From Cylindrotheca closterium (taxonomy: Eukaryota; Bacillariophyta; Bacillariophyceae; Bacillariales; Bacillariaceae): a stretch of DNA of 17,540 bases. Positions 1 through 10,171 of this stretch are shown here, piece after piece (position 1 is the stretch's first letter; each line of letters begins with the position of its first letter). The position numbers were made by a program, and so were the translations under genes. Below the pieces are notes generated by a model that ran no database searches, was not told where the DNA came from, and was given only the letters and a program-made list of their open reading frames with translations. The stretch is taken from positions 1 through 17,540 of the forward strand of contig CAKOGP040001804.1 of the NCBI GenBank assembly GCA_933822405.4, given 5' to 3'.

Positions 1-442
1 GTTTCTTAATGACCCTGCGACCATCAAATGACCCGTTGTTATTTACAGAATTAGGATCAGAAAAGATCGAAAATAAAGTTGTTCTGTGAAAATGATATTG
101 TTTAAAAACTGAAATATATTTAAGGCATGGATCGCCAATTGAAAGACATCAGAATTCCCACAGTCGACCCCGCGCGGTACGGATTTTCGTCATTTGCCGG
201 GTGTTCCTGATAGTCACAAGTTTTCCTTGTCTATTTCAGTTTTCGTGGCCCAGCACGACACGTTCCATTTTCGACGGCTCCAATCAACTGAAACAAGGCT
301 GTGTCGAAATTTCCTATAGCAACGCTATTAACGATTTGGCATACGTGTAAGCAAAAGCTCGCTTCTGTTGTGTTCGTTATATCTAGCTTTGCAATACGGA
401 CTGACCACACTCAGCTTTAAGCGACACTCAGCTTTAAGCGAC
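1..442 (+). promoter_or_regulatory. 5' flank and presumed promoter/5'UTR of the chromatin gene
   Basis: No convincing coding region is seen in this stretch. It immediately precedes the ATG at 443 and must hold the gene's promoter and 5' UTR, since no other start fits. I see no clear TATA box or named factor site. The region is of mixed composition, with an AT-rich left part (about 75-125) and a pyrimidine-rich patch near 215-245. The last 34 bases are a perfect tandem duplication, listed separately. Confidence 0.45.
409..442 (+). repeat. Perfect 17-bp tandem duplication abutting the start codon
   Basis: The unit ACTCAGCTTTAAGCGAC occurs twice head to tail, at 409-425 and 426-442, and the second copy ends on the base before the ATG. 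The two copies are identical, so the duplication is recent or maintained. It lies in the predicted 5' UTR and could affect translation initiation. No function is known. Confidence 0.9.
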
Positions 443-3400
443 ATGTCGTCTGCCTCGGCAAATGATAATGATGCGACCCCCCCTCCCGGCGAGATAGCGA
501 ACCCAGAAAGCGACGAAGAGACCGACAATCTTGCCGACGCTTTTAATTCGGAAGGGACTGAAGCTGATTCCGATGCTGGTAATGTCGGTGATACCAGCGA
601 CGATGTCACTGAAGAGCATGAAGCTGGCGCAGTTGTTCATCACTGTGAGCAAGACTATGAGCACAATGATACCAATTCTGATGATTTTCGAAACGGAGAT
701 GCTGTAGCAGTAGCAGTTGTTGCCGACGGCGACTTTGACGAAGATGACGATAAACCACTTAATTCACTGAAGGCATCCAAGAAGAAGACACATAGAACGA
801 GCGATTCTGCAAGCAAGAAAAAAATTACTCACCCAAGCAAGAAGAGGAAACATAGCGGCAGGGTGGATGGCAAAAATCACGAGCAGCACTTGCTTTCTAA
901 TACCGCGAGAGCTTTGTTGGTTGACACTGTTCCCACGGTTCCTGTTCAAATTGGGGACAACATTGTTGTCAGATCTTTTGGGCAATTGAATGTCTCAAAT
1001 ACAGAGACTTTTTCAACTGAGAGCGCCTTGTACCCTGTTGGTTTCTCTTGTGATAGGTACGAATACAGCCCTGTCCACGGCCGGGTTATAAAGCTGCGGT
1101 GTACCATCTTGGATGGAAAACGAACCAAATTGCAATATGGAGGACCCATTTTTAGAGTAATGTGGGGACAAGGGGTAAACGAAGATGTTGACCAAGTTGA
1201 ATATCCATACGACCCAGAAAAAAAATCCTCTCCACTGCAGGGTGAGGAACCTTTGGCGAATACAACATCCGCTAGTCCGTGGCGTGGAATGATAGTTCCA
1301 ATCAATGGAATGAAGGCCAGGGTGAGATTTGAGAATGACTTGTTCTACTATGGGACAATTGAGACTGTCCTCGAAAAGTCAGAAGACAACAAGAAGAGAC
1401 GAAAATCGGCCTTCGAAATTTCTATTCAATACGACGATGGATCTATGGAGGAAACAACCTATCCGGATCCAGATATTTCTATTGTCATGCCTGGTAGGTA
1501 TTGATTCGTAACTTGCTTGGATTTTTCTATTACTCACTTTATTGCTCCTGCAGGCTATGATGATGAATTGGATCACGACAATATTGATCTGAAGGAATTA
1601 AAGGGGAAACCAGTGCACACTGCAATTGGGAAATCGCCTCTGGAAGCATGGGGTCAAGTGATCCAAAAGCTGGGACTCGTAGACGAATTTGTTGTGGAGA
1701 ATGGGTTGAAAGCAATGAGCACAAAAATGGAAGATCTCAAAGACGATGACGTCGTAGAATCATTGAAACATGAAAATGTTGAAGAAGAAAATAGTCAAAG
1801 TGCAGGGTCTCATGGCTCAAAAACAGGATGTGAACAATTATCTGAGATGAATGAGGATATCGATGCAGAGAAATTGTCGCCAGCAGAAATGGAGCTCAAG
1901 GTACATGTGGCAAGACTGAAAGAAAATCTGAAAAATCAAAATGGCGAGGACAAAACGGCTTCTATGGCCCTCGCAGATGTAAGAATCTCGCTCCTTGGTA
2001 CCCTTGCTTGCAACCCATTCACAAACTTCGAAGGTAGCATTTCTCATCAGGAGTCATGGATAGCTGCTGCAGTTCGAAAGGAGAAATCAAAAATGGCCAG
2101 TACAGGGAACAAGCGAAAAATTGTCACTGCTGCAGATATTGTGCAAAGGAACAACTCATTCTTCAATCCTGATATTGAAGCTCTCATTGAAGGTCTTCCA
2201 GGTAGTGATCACTTCAGCACCTACAAGCCGCTAGAAAGTCGTTCGGGACTCTCCACAATTAGCAAGTCCTTCATACAAGAGCAACAGTTGCTGCAAATTG
2301 ATGACAGAAAGAGGAGTTTGAGTAGAGCCAAATTCCAGAAGACAAAATCATCCCAAGACAAGGAAAAAGAGCGAAAAAGGAAGAAACGAGAGGATGAGCG
2401 AGATGCACGGAAGCGCCAAAAGTTAGAGGAAGAGGAAGAAAAGAAGAAAGCACGTGCGGAAGAACGTCTTCTTCGTCTTCAGGTACAAGTTGACGAAAGA
2501 ATGTTCAAGGAAGCTTCATTCCAACGTGAGAAAGTTGTCCTTGCGATGGCAAAGAGTTTTGGCAAGGAGATGGGACGTCGACGAAGAGCGGCGGAACATG
2601 TGGCGGCTCAGAAGATCGGTGATGGGAGGAGTCTTGGTGTGCCCATGGACTCAGACATTGGGGATTTGCCACCTTTGCCGCCTCTTTCGAAACCATTTGA
2701 CGAAGATGTCTTGCGCATTTGGGATTTTATCAGCACCTTTGGATCTTTCTTCCTTGAAAGGGGATATGTTGACAAACTTCCAACCCTGGATGCTCTGCAA
2801 TCCTCAATTGATGTGCTTCGTACTTCGAAAACGGGTCAAAACAGAAGGGAGGCTATATCATTCGTTACAAATTTGGCTATCGCACTGTGCAAACCGTTAT
2901 CTGCGGGATTAACTCGAATGCTCTTTGCAAGTCTGATTGCGTTGAACCCTACGCTACAGAAAGATTTTGGAGCTGCTTTTTTCAACGAGCAGAGTGCGAC
3001 CGAGGTGAAGGGCGCCTTGCAGAATTCTTCGCAGCCCAAGGTTCTGTTACCAGTCAATGTGTTGACTTGGAAAGAGATTGCAAGGATTGCTTTCCTCTCT
3101 GACGCCCTTGGGGAGCTTGGACACAGTAGACAGGAGCAAGCGCACTATCTTCGAGGTTACAGAAGCACCGGGCACCCAAATTCCAAGGAAGCCCGTCGTT
3201 TACGAAGAGTTGAGGACTTTGCAATAGCAGTTCTGAGACAGTCACTGGTTTCCAAACACCAGCCAGAAATCCTCAGTGCAGAAATAACCCAGGAGAGTCG
3301 AATAAGGATCAATGTACCCTCCCAACCTTTGTGTAATCTGTCATCTTGGTTGTTCCAATTGCACAATATACTATCTCTGAAGACAGGCACAGGAAGAGCG

Positions 3401-6400
3401 AGCTACATAAAGCTTCTAGAAAATGCATTGGGACAGCTACAACCACCAGGTGTTGATGGACATAGCCAAGCCAAACCTATTCATGAGGTCAAGAAAATTT
3501 TGACAGAAGCCAGAGATGGCATTTCCAAAGACGAACCATTCAATTTGTCGACAATAATTAAAAAAGTCTTCGATCTCTTTGAAAAATACACATTTCAGGT
3601 TGTCGATGCAAACCCAAATTCAGGAGGCACAAGATTCAATGAAAGAGTTGGCTCTCGACAGAACAGAACGCAAGTGCCAACGCAAAAATATCAGAAGCTC
3701 AGTCGATCCACCATGGGCGCGCTTCAGTCACTTGCGCTAACACCCCAAGGCCTGAAAGACTTGGCTCGGGTGCGAGAAAAGTACATGTCGGATGCATTGG
3801 TGTTGAAAGAACAAATGAAGCGCCAGGAATTGAAAGAAGCTGGCGACGAAGATGACGACGATGACGACGAAGAAGAAGAAATTGGACATAAGGAAACGAA
3901 AACTACTGTTGCGGTCGAAATTTCAAGCGAAGGCAAAGAAAACGGCACAAGTGAGAAAAAAGGCGTATCCCATGAAATTTTTTTGGAAAGTGGGGACAGA
4001 TTCCCAGGTGCAGATATGAAACAAAGAATTGGGAAAGAAACGCCACATGATGATTTCTGTTGTGACATACCGGATGCTCCAGAATTGATCCGCCGGTGTC
4101 TTGCAGTTTTAAGAACTTTATGCCAATCAGGAGCAGCTGAGCCGTTCATCTTCCCTGTTGATCCGCAGACCAACCCTGGCTACTATGATATGCTACTGAA
4201 ACCCATGTGTATGAGAGAAGTTGGAATCCAACTACAAAGTGCAGCAAGAGACTATCACATTCTTGAGAAAGAAAGAAAAATTCAATTTTTGGAAAATGCT
4301 GTTGCTCATTTTGCCAGAAACATTCGTTTGATTGGTCGGAACTGTTTATCCTATGCAAATGCAGGCCCAACAGTTATCAGTGCTGGGGGAGAGATGCTTC
4401 GAATATTTGAGCGCTTGCTTCTTGATTGGGTTCTTGCCCCCCCCGATCATCTGACTTCACTCCATAGACTTGATGATGACATGTGTGTTGATCCACACCC
4501 ATCTGATACTGAGGCTACAGTTCTCTTATGTGATGGCTGTGAAGGGAATTTCAATGTGAGCAGACTTGACCCACCTATCATTGACATCCCAAAGGGTGAC
4601 TGGTACTGCCCGCGTTGTGTTGATGGTAGATGCTGGGGAGATTTAGATCCTAGAATTGGAAAAACACTACACCTTGAAGGAAGTGAGGAGAGTTGCAAAG
4701 TTACTAGGTGCTTGTTCTCCCATTTTGAACATACCAGTCCGTCCTTGATGTATGAAGTGGAAACTGAAGCTGGGAAAATTGAAATGGTTGGTCTTGAGGA
4801 CGTGGATGCAGCCTTAAGCAGTGCTGGAGAATCAATTCCACAAATAGCTTGTCTTGAAGCTGTGGCAGAAAGTGTGGGTTATGGCAATGGAATAGATATT
4901 GGACTTCGGCACGATCTGGTTCCTGTGCTCCTTAATCCAAATGTGTCAGATGGTGCTGCCCAGGTGGCTCTGTCAAGCTCAGTATTTCGAGACTCAATTG
5001 CTGCTGCTGGGACGCTGCTCGTAGGGGATGACAGGGAGATGACTGCTGGAGAGTGGCTTCGCCTCCTTCTCTTGCTGACAATGAAGTGTGCGTCAAGCGA
5101 TACAATGCAAAACCTTGCCAGCGATATGGAGAACAAGGCTGCAGAGGCAATGAACAAATCATTAGAATCTTTGACTCAAATTCATGATATTGCACAAGTT
5201 TTTCCAGAAGTAGTACAAGGAGGGAAGACTGAAGGTTGTGGAATCTCTGATACAGATGGAGAGAAGTGTGGTAGCAAGAATGGTGTGAGCAATGAGGCGA
5301 TGACTGTATCTCGGATAGGAACAATACCTGAAGTTGCTACTATTACTATTGATCCAAATGCTGTGGAAGTCTTGGAATCGGCTGATATCAACATTTCACT
5401 AACTCCTTGTAATGAATCTCCCTATAGTGAAAGAGATGAAAGCCATGAGGTCAAAGATACATTAGCAAGAAAATCAAGCGCAATATTGGAAAAATCACAA
5501 AGGCATAAGTCAAGAGAAGATTTCATCGCTGCTTCCTGCATCAAGAAGCAGCTTCGCTCCACTTTTGCTTCTTTTTGTGAAGATACCATCTCTGAAGTAA
5601 TTGAGTCTACACTTGTCTCTGATGAGACAAGTCTGAGTTTGTCGTCATCTCGTTGTGAAGACGATATTTGCGACTTCTGCAGGTTACCAGATACTGCATT
5701 GGGTGCTCACCTTGTTCGGGTGCCCAATAGAGAGGAATGGAGTGACCGCATTGCCCATGCTTGCAAATCACAAAGAACATTTCTGATTGCAGAGTTGAGA
5801 AGCCCCAATCAGAGCGAAACTGGGCGCAAAATACGAGCCCAAAGGCATAGTCTTGTTGCTGTTACTGTTCGACTTGGTGGAGAAATAGTGCCAGATGAAA
5901 GGGATCCAAATTATCATCAAGACATTGTTGACAGTGGCATGATTGAATTTCTTCCACGCAATGTGGTCGGTTTTCAAGAAGAGCTTTCCTTTTCATACAG
6001 AGCAAGTTTCCCCTTTGTAACTGGGTCAATGTCAGCGCATGAATGCTGCGCAATTGCAGTGCATAATGCAAGGAAGCTCATGGTGGTGGAAAAGCACAAG
6101 CAAACTGAATCAGGGCTAGCAGAGCGGGATACAGGCAGTAGGTGTGGACGCACCCTTGAAATTGGTAGTGATACTGCTGGAAGATCGTATTGGAAGTTCA
6201 ATGCAGATCAAGGGTCTCTCTTTGTGAGTCACAATGTTGATTCTGGGAGTGACAAAAGCAAGATTGGCAGATGGCTAAGGTTTGCGGATCCTGAGAGTAT
6301 CGCCAGTGTCATTGTTTGTCTCAAGAAAGATGCGATTACAAGCTATTTAAAAAGATTATTTCCAGATGCTCGACAACTGCTCCAAAATGGTAAGTGGTCC

Positions 6401-7304
6401 CATCGGCTCCAAAGCCGCTGTTTTGATATGAAGCATCTAGTTGACAGTGCTAGAAGCACAAATTTGGACCACCATATTGGTGACCCTGTTGCCTGCCAAA
6501 ACAAGGAGGTGAGTATAGGTGCATTCAGCAACAGATTGCTATGGGCCATTGACTAATCTAAATTGTCTTTAGCAGCACAAAGAAGGGGATGAAGTGCTGG
6601 TAGAATCAAAGTGTCAAAAGGTTCTCTGGAATGCTAAAGTAATTGGAGTTTCTCAAGCACAGGAAAATGAAGTTCTCAGGTATAAGGTCTCATACTTGGG
6701 ATGGGGCAGTAGGTACAATGACTTGGTTATTTCTACTAAAGTCATTCCAACAACTAAGAATCATAGATGTGCTCATCAGGAACGCGGTGGCAATCGTGTT
6801 TCTTTTCAAGATGGTCTCCCTGAGGAGCTTTGTGATTTGAGAGCACGTGAGTTTTTGCATGCTGAGGATCGCGCACGTGGAAGCTATCCATTGCTTGATT
6901 TTTCAATGGTATCAAAGACATTTCCGCAGTCAAGTGCAGATGACAGAGTACTTGCTGTTACCAAGGCTGCCCTTTTGGCTATAGAACTTGCTCTTCCCTT
7001 GGGCTCAGTAAACACGAACTCTATCTGGAAGCCAGAATATGCAGAGCGGTGGCGAATAGCGGTGCAAAGAGCACATGGCCCATGGGACTTGATGCGATGC
7101 ACCATGCTTCTTGAAGACATCATATCTGAAGATTGGACAAAACCTGAGATTATGCACCTCAGATCCTGCTTGTCAGGACGCTGGAAAGCGCTTTCTGAAT
7201 CTTCCCCATCTTCAGTTGCAATGAGGGCAATTTTGTTGGACAGGGGTCTGCTTTATGGGGTTGTTGACAAGAAACCGTATATGCTCCTAAAGTCAAGAAA
7301 ATGA
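443..7304 (+). CDS. Large multidomain chromatin reader (FYRN, Tudor-like, DDT, bromodomain, PHD, Tudor-knot)
   Basis: Predicted join 443-1493, 1554-6508, 6573-7304, giving 2245 residues. The ATG at 443 is the first ATG in frame. Domains by approximate residue: acidic N-terminus; K-rich basic patch (115-150); FYRN-like (around 195-240, LYPVGFSCDRYEY); Tudor-like (283-350, FYYGTIE and IQYDDGSMEE); charged coiled coil (600-705); DDT (732-800, LRIWDFISTFGSFF); WHIM1-like (850-915, LTWKEIARIAFL); acidic tract (about 1115); bromodomain (1193-1313, PVDPQTNPGYYDML); PHD (1327-1375, LLCDGCEGNFN, WYCPRC) with lost ligands; CDFC motif (about 1722); WSD/WHIM-like (about 1883, GSDTAGRSYWKF); Tudor-knot/chromo-barrel (2003-2055, YKVSYLGWGSRYNDLV). 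These domains read histone marks and DDT/WHIM binds ISWI-type remodellers, so a nuclear scaffold of a remodelling complex is inferred. The overall architecture recalls plant MBD9-like proteins. Domain calls are by eye and orthology is not shown. Confidence 0.85.
1494..1553 (+). other. Intron 1 (60 nt, phase 1)
   Basis: The donor is GTAGGT and the acceptor TTGCTCCTGCAG, preceded by a pyrimidine-rich tract. Without splicing, the first frame stops at 1502-1504. Splicing joins ...DISIVMPG to YDDELDHDN... and keeps the reading frame (exon 1 ends after the first base of a Gly codon). The Tudor-like region ends close to this junction. Confidence 0.85.
6509..6572 (+). other. Intron 2 (64 nt, phase 0) with tandem NAGNAG acceptor
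   Basis: The donor is GTGAGT and the acceptor TTGTCTTTAG. The long frame would otherwise stop at 6554-6556. Splicing joins ...CQNKE to QHKEGDEVLVESK, which starts the C-terminal Tudor-knot/chromo-barrel-like domain. The acceptor reads TAGCAG, so a second AG three bases downstream would drop one Gln without changing the frame. Confidence 0.85.
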
Positions 7305-7443
7305 TTGGTGCTGAGAAGTGTAGGCAGAAACTGGGATTTGATTTAACTCTAGCCTTCCCTTGACTCCTGTCAATAACAGCATTTGAACATCTTGAACTAT
7401 TGATCACCTTCATTGTAGAAATAGCAGTCTTACTTATTAATAT
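7305..7443 (+). other. 3' flank / presumed 3' UTR of the chromatin gene
   Basis: This is short non-coding DNA between the stop codon (7302-7304) and the start of LTR-like sequence. No AATAAA signal is seen. The transcript may end here or within the adjacent LTR. Confidence 0.4.
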
Positions 7444-7727
7444 TGAAAGAATTCTAATAGGAACGGGACTCGTGACGTGACCTATAGGATTCCCAGGTTG
7501 AAATGTAGCCTGCTGCACGCACCATACATGCACAGACCGCTACATGCCATTCATTCAGCGTAGAAAAGAGCTAAGTCATCAGTTCTGTATTTAATCAGAG
7601 GATTCGCATGAAAAGTGATGGATCATAGCTTTTCTCACTACATACTTTTTACCTGATTTGATACCCATCATTTTGTAGAAACTAGTCAACTATAGGTTCA
7701 AATTCTATATTCATTTATTTCTGTCCA
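7444..7727 (+). mobile_element. Old LTR, plus orientation, of a copia-type element
   Basis: This roughly 284-bp segment aligns end to end, in inverted orientation, with the complete 3' LTR at 9857-10145. Shared blocks include a 23-bp box ACCTATAGGATTCCCAGGTT+GAA at 7480-7502 (inverted at 10087-10109) and the stretch GTAGAAACTAGTCAACTATA at 7677. It starts TGAAAGAATTCTAA against TGACATAATTCTAA, and ends CTGTCCA against CTGTCA. It is clearly diverged (roughly a quarter of bases differ by eye), so it is an older copy. No target-site duplication was recognised. Confidence 0.8.
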
Positions 7728-8240
7728 ATTTATTTGTCTCCCATCAAAAGACAAAAACACAACAACTTGTGGATTGGCTTTTTTGACGTTTCCTCATGTT
7801 ATTGAGCTCCCATCAAGCTCAGAATTCTAACACTTTTTGAACTGAATGATTCTTTGGGGTTTACATAGCAACCCATACTTTTCAATTCCAGCAAAGAACT
7901 TGACAACAATCCCCAACAAGTTATTTTCAAGTTTTGGTTTTGGTTCCACAACGCCTTGGAGTTTTTTGGTTTATTGTGGAGTGTTGGCATTGTGCGGCCC
8001 TATTGCCCTTGCTATTTGATTTGGAGTATTTTATTTCAAGAAAGCACTCAGTTTTGCCAGATTGTGCTACCCCTGTTCACCTCCTTTTGTTGTCAGGAGT
8101 TTTTCAACGGAGCAAGGGATCCAATTTCTCTTTTTGATAGAATAGCTTCTGTGGTGGAAGTCTCAAGAGGAGAGATCACCTTCTTGATGCGAATCAAGAA
8201 GTAAAAACGATTTGAAAAGGGCAATTGTGTGCCTTCACCA
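7728..8240 (+). mobile_element. Untranslated leader of the old plus-strand LTR element
   Basis: This stretch follows the LTR and aligns in inverted orientation with the leader of the minus-strand element. Positions 7744-7775 match around 14245-14275, and 7916-8236 match 13350-13655 with high similarity (for example GTGGAGTGTTGGCATT at 7977). The 269-bp solo-LTR-like insert and part of the duplication in the other copy are absent here, so this copy shows the pre-insertion state. Short open frames inside it (7934-8204) have no supported function. The similarity stops near 8240. Confidence 0.8.
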
Positions 8241-9242
8241 ACACCGGCAGATCAAGCGATTTTGGTCATTGTTGGAAAACAGAAGTCATTTGAAGAAAAA
8301 GAGCAACTCATACTTAACAAAAAAACCAAACAAGGAATAATCTGATTGGCTCAGGCAAAAGCAAGGAGAACCCACCAAAAGTGAGGACTTTGGTCGCTTC
8401 TCCTCAATTTACTCAAAGTCCTTGAGTAAATTGAGGACTTTGAGGGAAATGAGGAGAAGCGACCAAAAATTAGTTTTTACTCATATGTGTCCAAAGTTTG
8501 TTAAATGAACTTGAACTTTGGGGGGTAATATTCACAATCACACGATTTTCAATCTGGCAAAACAGGCTCACTAAAAATCTCACAAAAAATATATAAAATT
8601 TTTTAAAAAAAGTTTTCTTCTCTCTCGAACGCCTTCCTTTTGTCACCAGAGGTGGCAAGAGAAACTGCACTGGGGTTTCTTGCAGGTGTTCATCCAGAGG
8701 GGCAGCCAGCCAAATGGCAAGAAGAGATGTTCACAGCTCACTATGGAAGCAAAATGCCACTCACAATCTCTTGTCAAACCCCTTCTGGTATTGCTTCACG
8801 GCAGTGATCACATCTCCAGTCCAAGACTTGATTGGCAATGAAACATCGCCGATCATACAATGGGTGCGCATAGGATACATTTCATTCTATTAAGTGTAAG
8901 ATCAGACCATATCCAACCTTGAGGCGTCGCTTTCAAAGGAGAGCCAAAGGCAACTGGATCCAGCCCTAGCAGTACGCGTCAATGCGCAGCTTGTTTGGAG
9001 GGAGAAAGATCTGCCATTTATTTATATATCAGCAATCTCAATCCGCCAAAAGGCCCAAAGGACCGTTAAAATAAATTTGTTATTCAATACCCCGACTCGC
9101 GCTCAAGCCAAACAAACGTTCAAATCATTTGCCAAAACCCGCACAAAATTCATCTGTGGGGACAGAAAAATCCATTTTCACAACAAAACTGCAAAACATC
9201 AGTTTAAACTCGCAACGCAACGCAACCCATCCTGAATCAACC
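8241..9242. other. Gene-free AT-rich stretch between LTR leader and Gag pseudogene
   Basis: I see no gene here. The stretch holds a compact fold-back (8389-8467), an A/T-rich tract at about 8570-8620 and TATTTATATATC near 9014. Past about 8240 it no longer matches the leader of the minus-strand element. The last part may be the leader of the Gag pseudogene that starts at 9243, so a junction between two elements probably lies within this stretch, but I cannot place it. Confidence 0.5.
8389..8467. repeat. 79-bp fold-back with two competing hairpins
   Basis: An 18-bp perfect outer stem pairs TTTGGTCGCTTCTCCTCA (8389-8406) with its complement at 8450-8467. Pairing continues inward, with few mismatches, to about 34 bp per arm. 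Inside, CAATTTACTCAA-agtcc-TTGAGTAAATTG forms an alternative 12-bp hairpin that is incompatible with the longer fold. The decamer GAGGACTTTG recurs at 8383 and 8433. This resembles a small MITE, but no target duplication was identified. Confidence 0.75.
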
Positions 9243-9856
9243 ATGGCCAAACCAGCAATCCTACAACAACTCTTTGTCCAAATTGGCTTGACTCAAGCAG
9301 TTGCTGATACCATTTTGGACGATCACAATATCAACAGTACCTCAACCCTGACCAAGATCAAGCCTGACACTGTCAGTAAACTTGTCAAGACCCTTTGACA
9401 CCCAGGAGGCGGCAAGAATGGCCACGCAATCCCATTCCAAGTGCAACAAGACATCACTGATGTTGCATGGCTCCTCAAACATTGTGTCCGCACCTCTTGC
9501 AATCCAGATGTTCCGACCATTGGTCTACCAGTACTAAATGACGAACTTGAGATCTACAGAGATCATGAAAAGCAGTGGACCGAGCCGTTCTCTTGATATT
9601 GAAATCACCCGCAACAACTGGAACAAAACTTTCCGTACCAGTGAAGAATCCCTCACCAACTTCAAAGGCATCCATGGTTGTCCTTTGAGCTACACTATTC
9701 GTGTCTTGACATCACCATTCCAGCTGATCCGGATCCATCCACCAACTATGCATCTATTGAGGACAAGATTATTGCATGTGTCCCTATTGTAAATGCCCAA
9801 GGAAACTTTGTTGCCACATTCCGAACCGACAATACCACCCTCTGGAAACTTCTGAG
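9243..9856 (+). pseudogene. Broken copia-type Gag, 3'-truncated by an LTR
   Basis: The frame begins with CAACCATGGCC, a favourable start context, and reads MAKPAILQQLFVQIGL. It breaks at a TGA (9396-9398), after which the same frame continues with HPGGGKNGHAIPF up to about 9590. It then shifts frame to LDIEITRNNWNKTF and shifts back by about 9710, ending with DPDPSTNYASIEDKIIACVP. By memory this pattern (a helical N-terminus, a PGG turn, then DPS-NY-T-EDEMIARAPI) matches the Gag N-terminus of one diatom copia group. The reading stops exactly where the minus-strand element's 3' LTR begins. The rest of Gag and any Pol are absent. Its Gag type differs from that of the minus-strand element, so the two are separate families. 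Confidence 0.65.
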
Positions 9857-10145
9857 TGACAGAAATAAATGAAAATAGACAATAAGCCTATAGTTGACTA
9901 GTTTCTACGAGATGATGGATATCAATTCAGGTAAAAAGCATGCAGTGAGAAAAGCGATTGTTGATCACTTTTCCACGCAAATCTCTAGAATTATCGCAGA
10001 ACGCTGATGACTCAGCATTCTCTATGCTAAATTAATGGCGTGTAGTGGTTTGTGCACGTGCAAAGCGTGCAACGTACAAGCTACACTTCAACCTGGGAAT
10101 CCTATAGGTCAAGTCACAAGTCCGGTTCCGGTTAGAATTATGTCA
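9857..10145 (-). repeat. 3' LTR of the minus-strand copia-type element (complete, 289 bp)
   Basis: On the minus strand it begins TGACATAATTC and ends TTATTTCTGTCA, giving the TG...CA and TGACA/TGTCA inverted termini typical of LTRs. Positions 9857-10006 recur as a direct copy at 14339-14489. Within the U3-like part are the palindrome TGCACGTGCA (10053-10062) and TGACTCA (10008-10014), which look like bHLH/bZIP-type sites. The left edge cuts directly into the Gag pseudogene. Confidence 0.85.
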
Positions 10146-10154
10146 CTCCCCAAA
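10146..10154 (-). promoter_or_regulatory. Candidate polypurine tract next to the 3' LTR
   Basis: On the minus strand, TTTGGGGAG directly precedes the LTR start TGACATAA. A purine run at exactly this junction is expected as the plus-strand primer. It is short (six purines), so this is a candidate only. Confidence 0.55.
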
Positions 10155-10171
10155 TGGGACGAAGTGAGGAC

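Noticed and set aside
328..6549. Many antisense and alternative-frame ORFs (for example 328-609, 946-1305, 3724-4173, 4932-5324) across the chromatin gene
   Set aside because: They lie inside or opposite the long conserved frame, show no recognisable domain, and their low-complexity stretches mirror the sense acidic tracts.
7159..8204. ORFs at 7159-7533 (-), 7799-7990 (-), 7934-8137 (+) and 7956-8204 (+)
   Set aside because: They lie in the LTR and leader regions, which align to another non-coding leader copy where these frames are not kept.
9010..9030. TATTTATATATC as a TATA box for the Gag at 9243
   Set aside because: The surroundings are AT-rich and the Gag is a pseudogene of a retroelement that would start in an LTR. 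It is possible but not supported.
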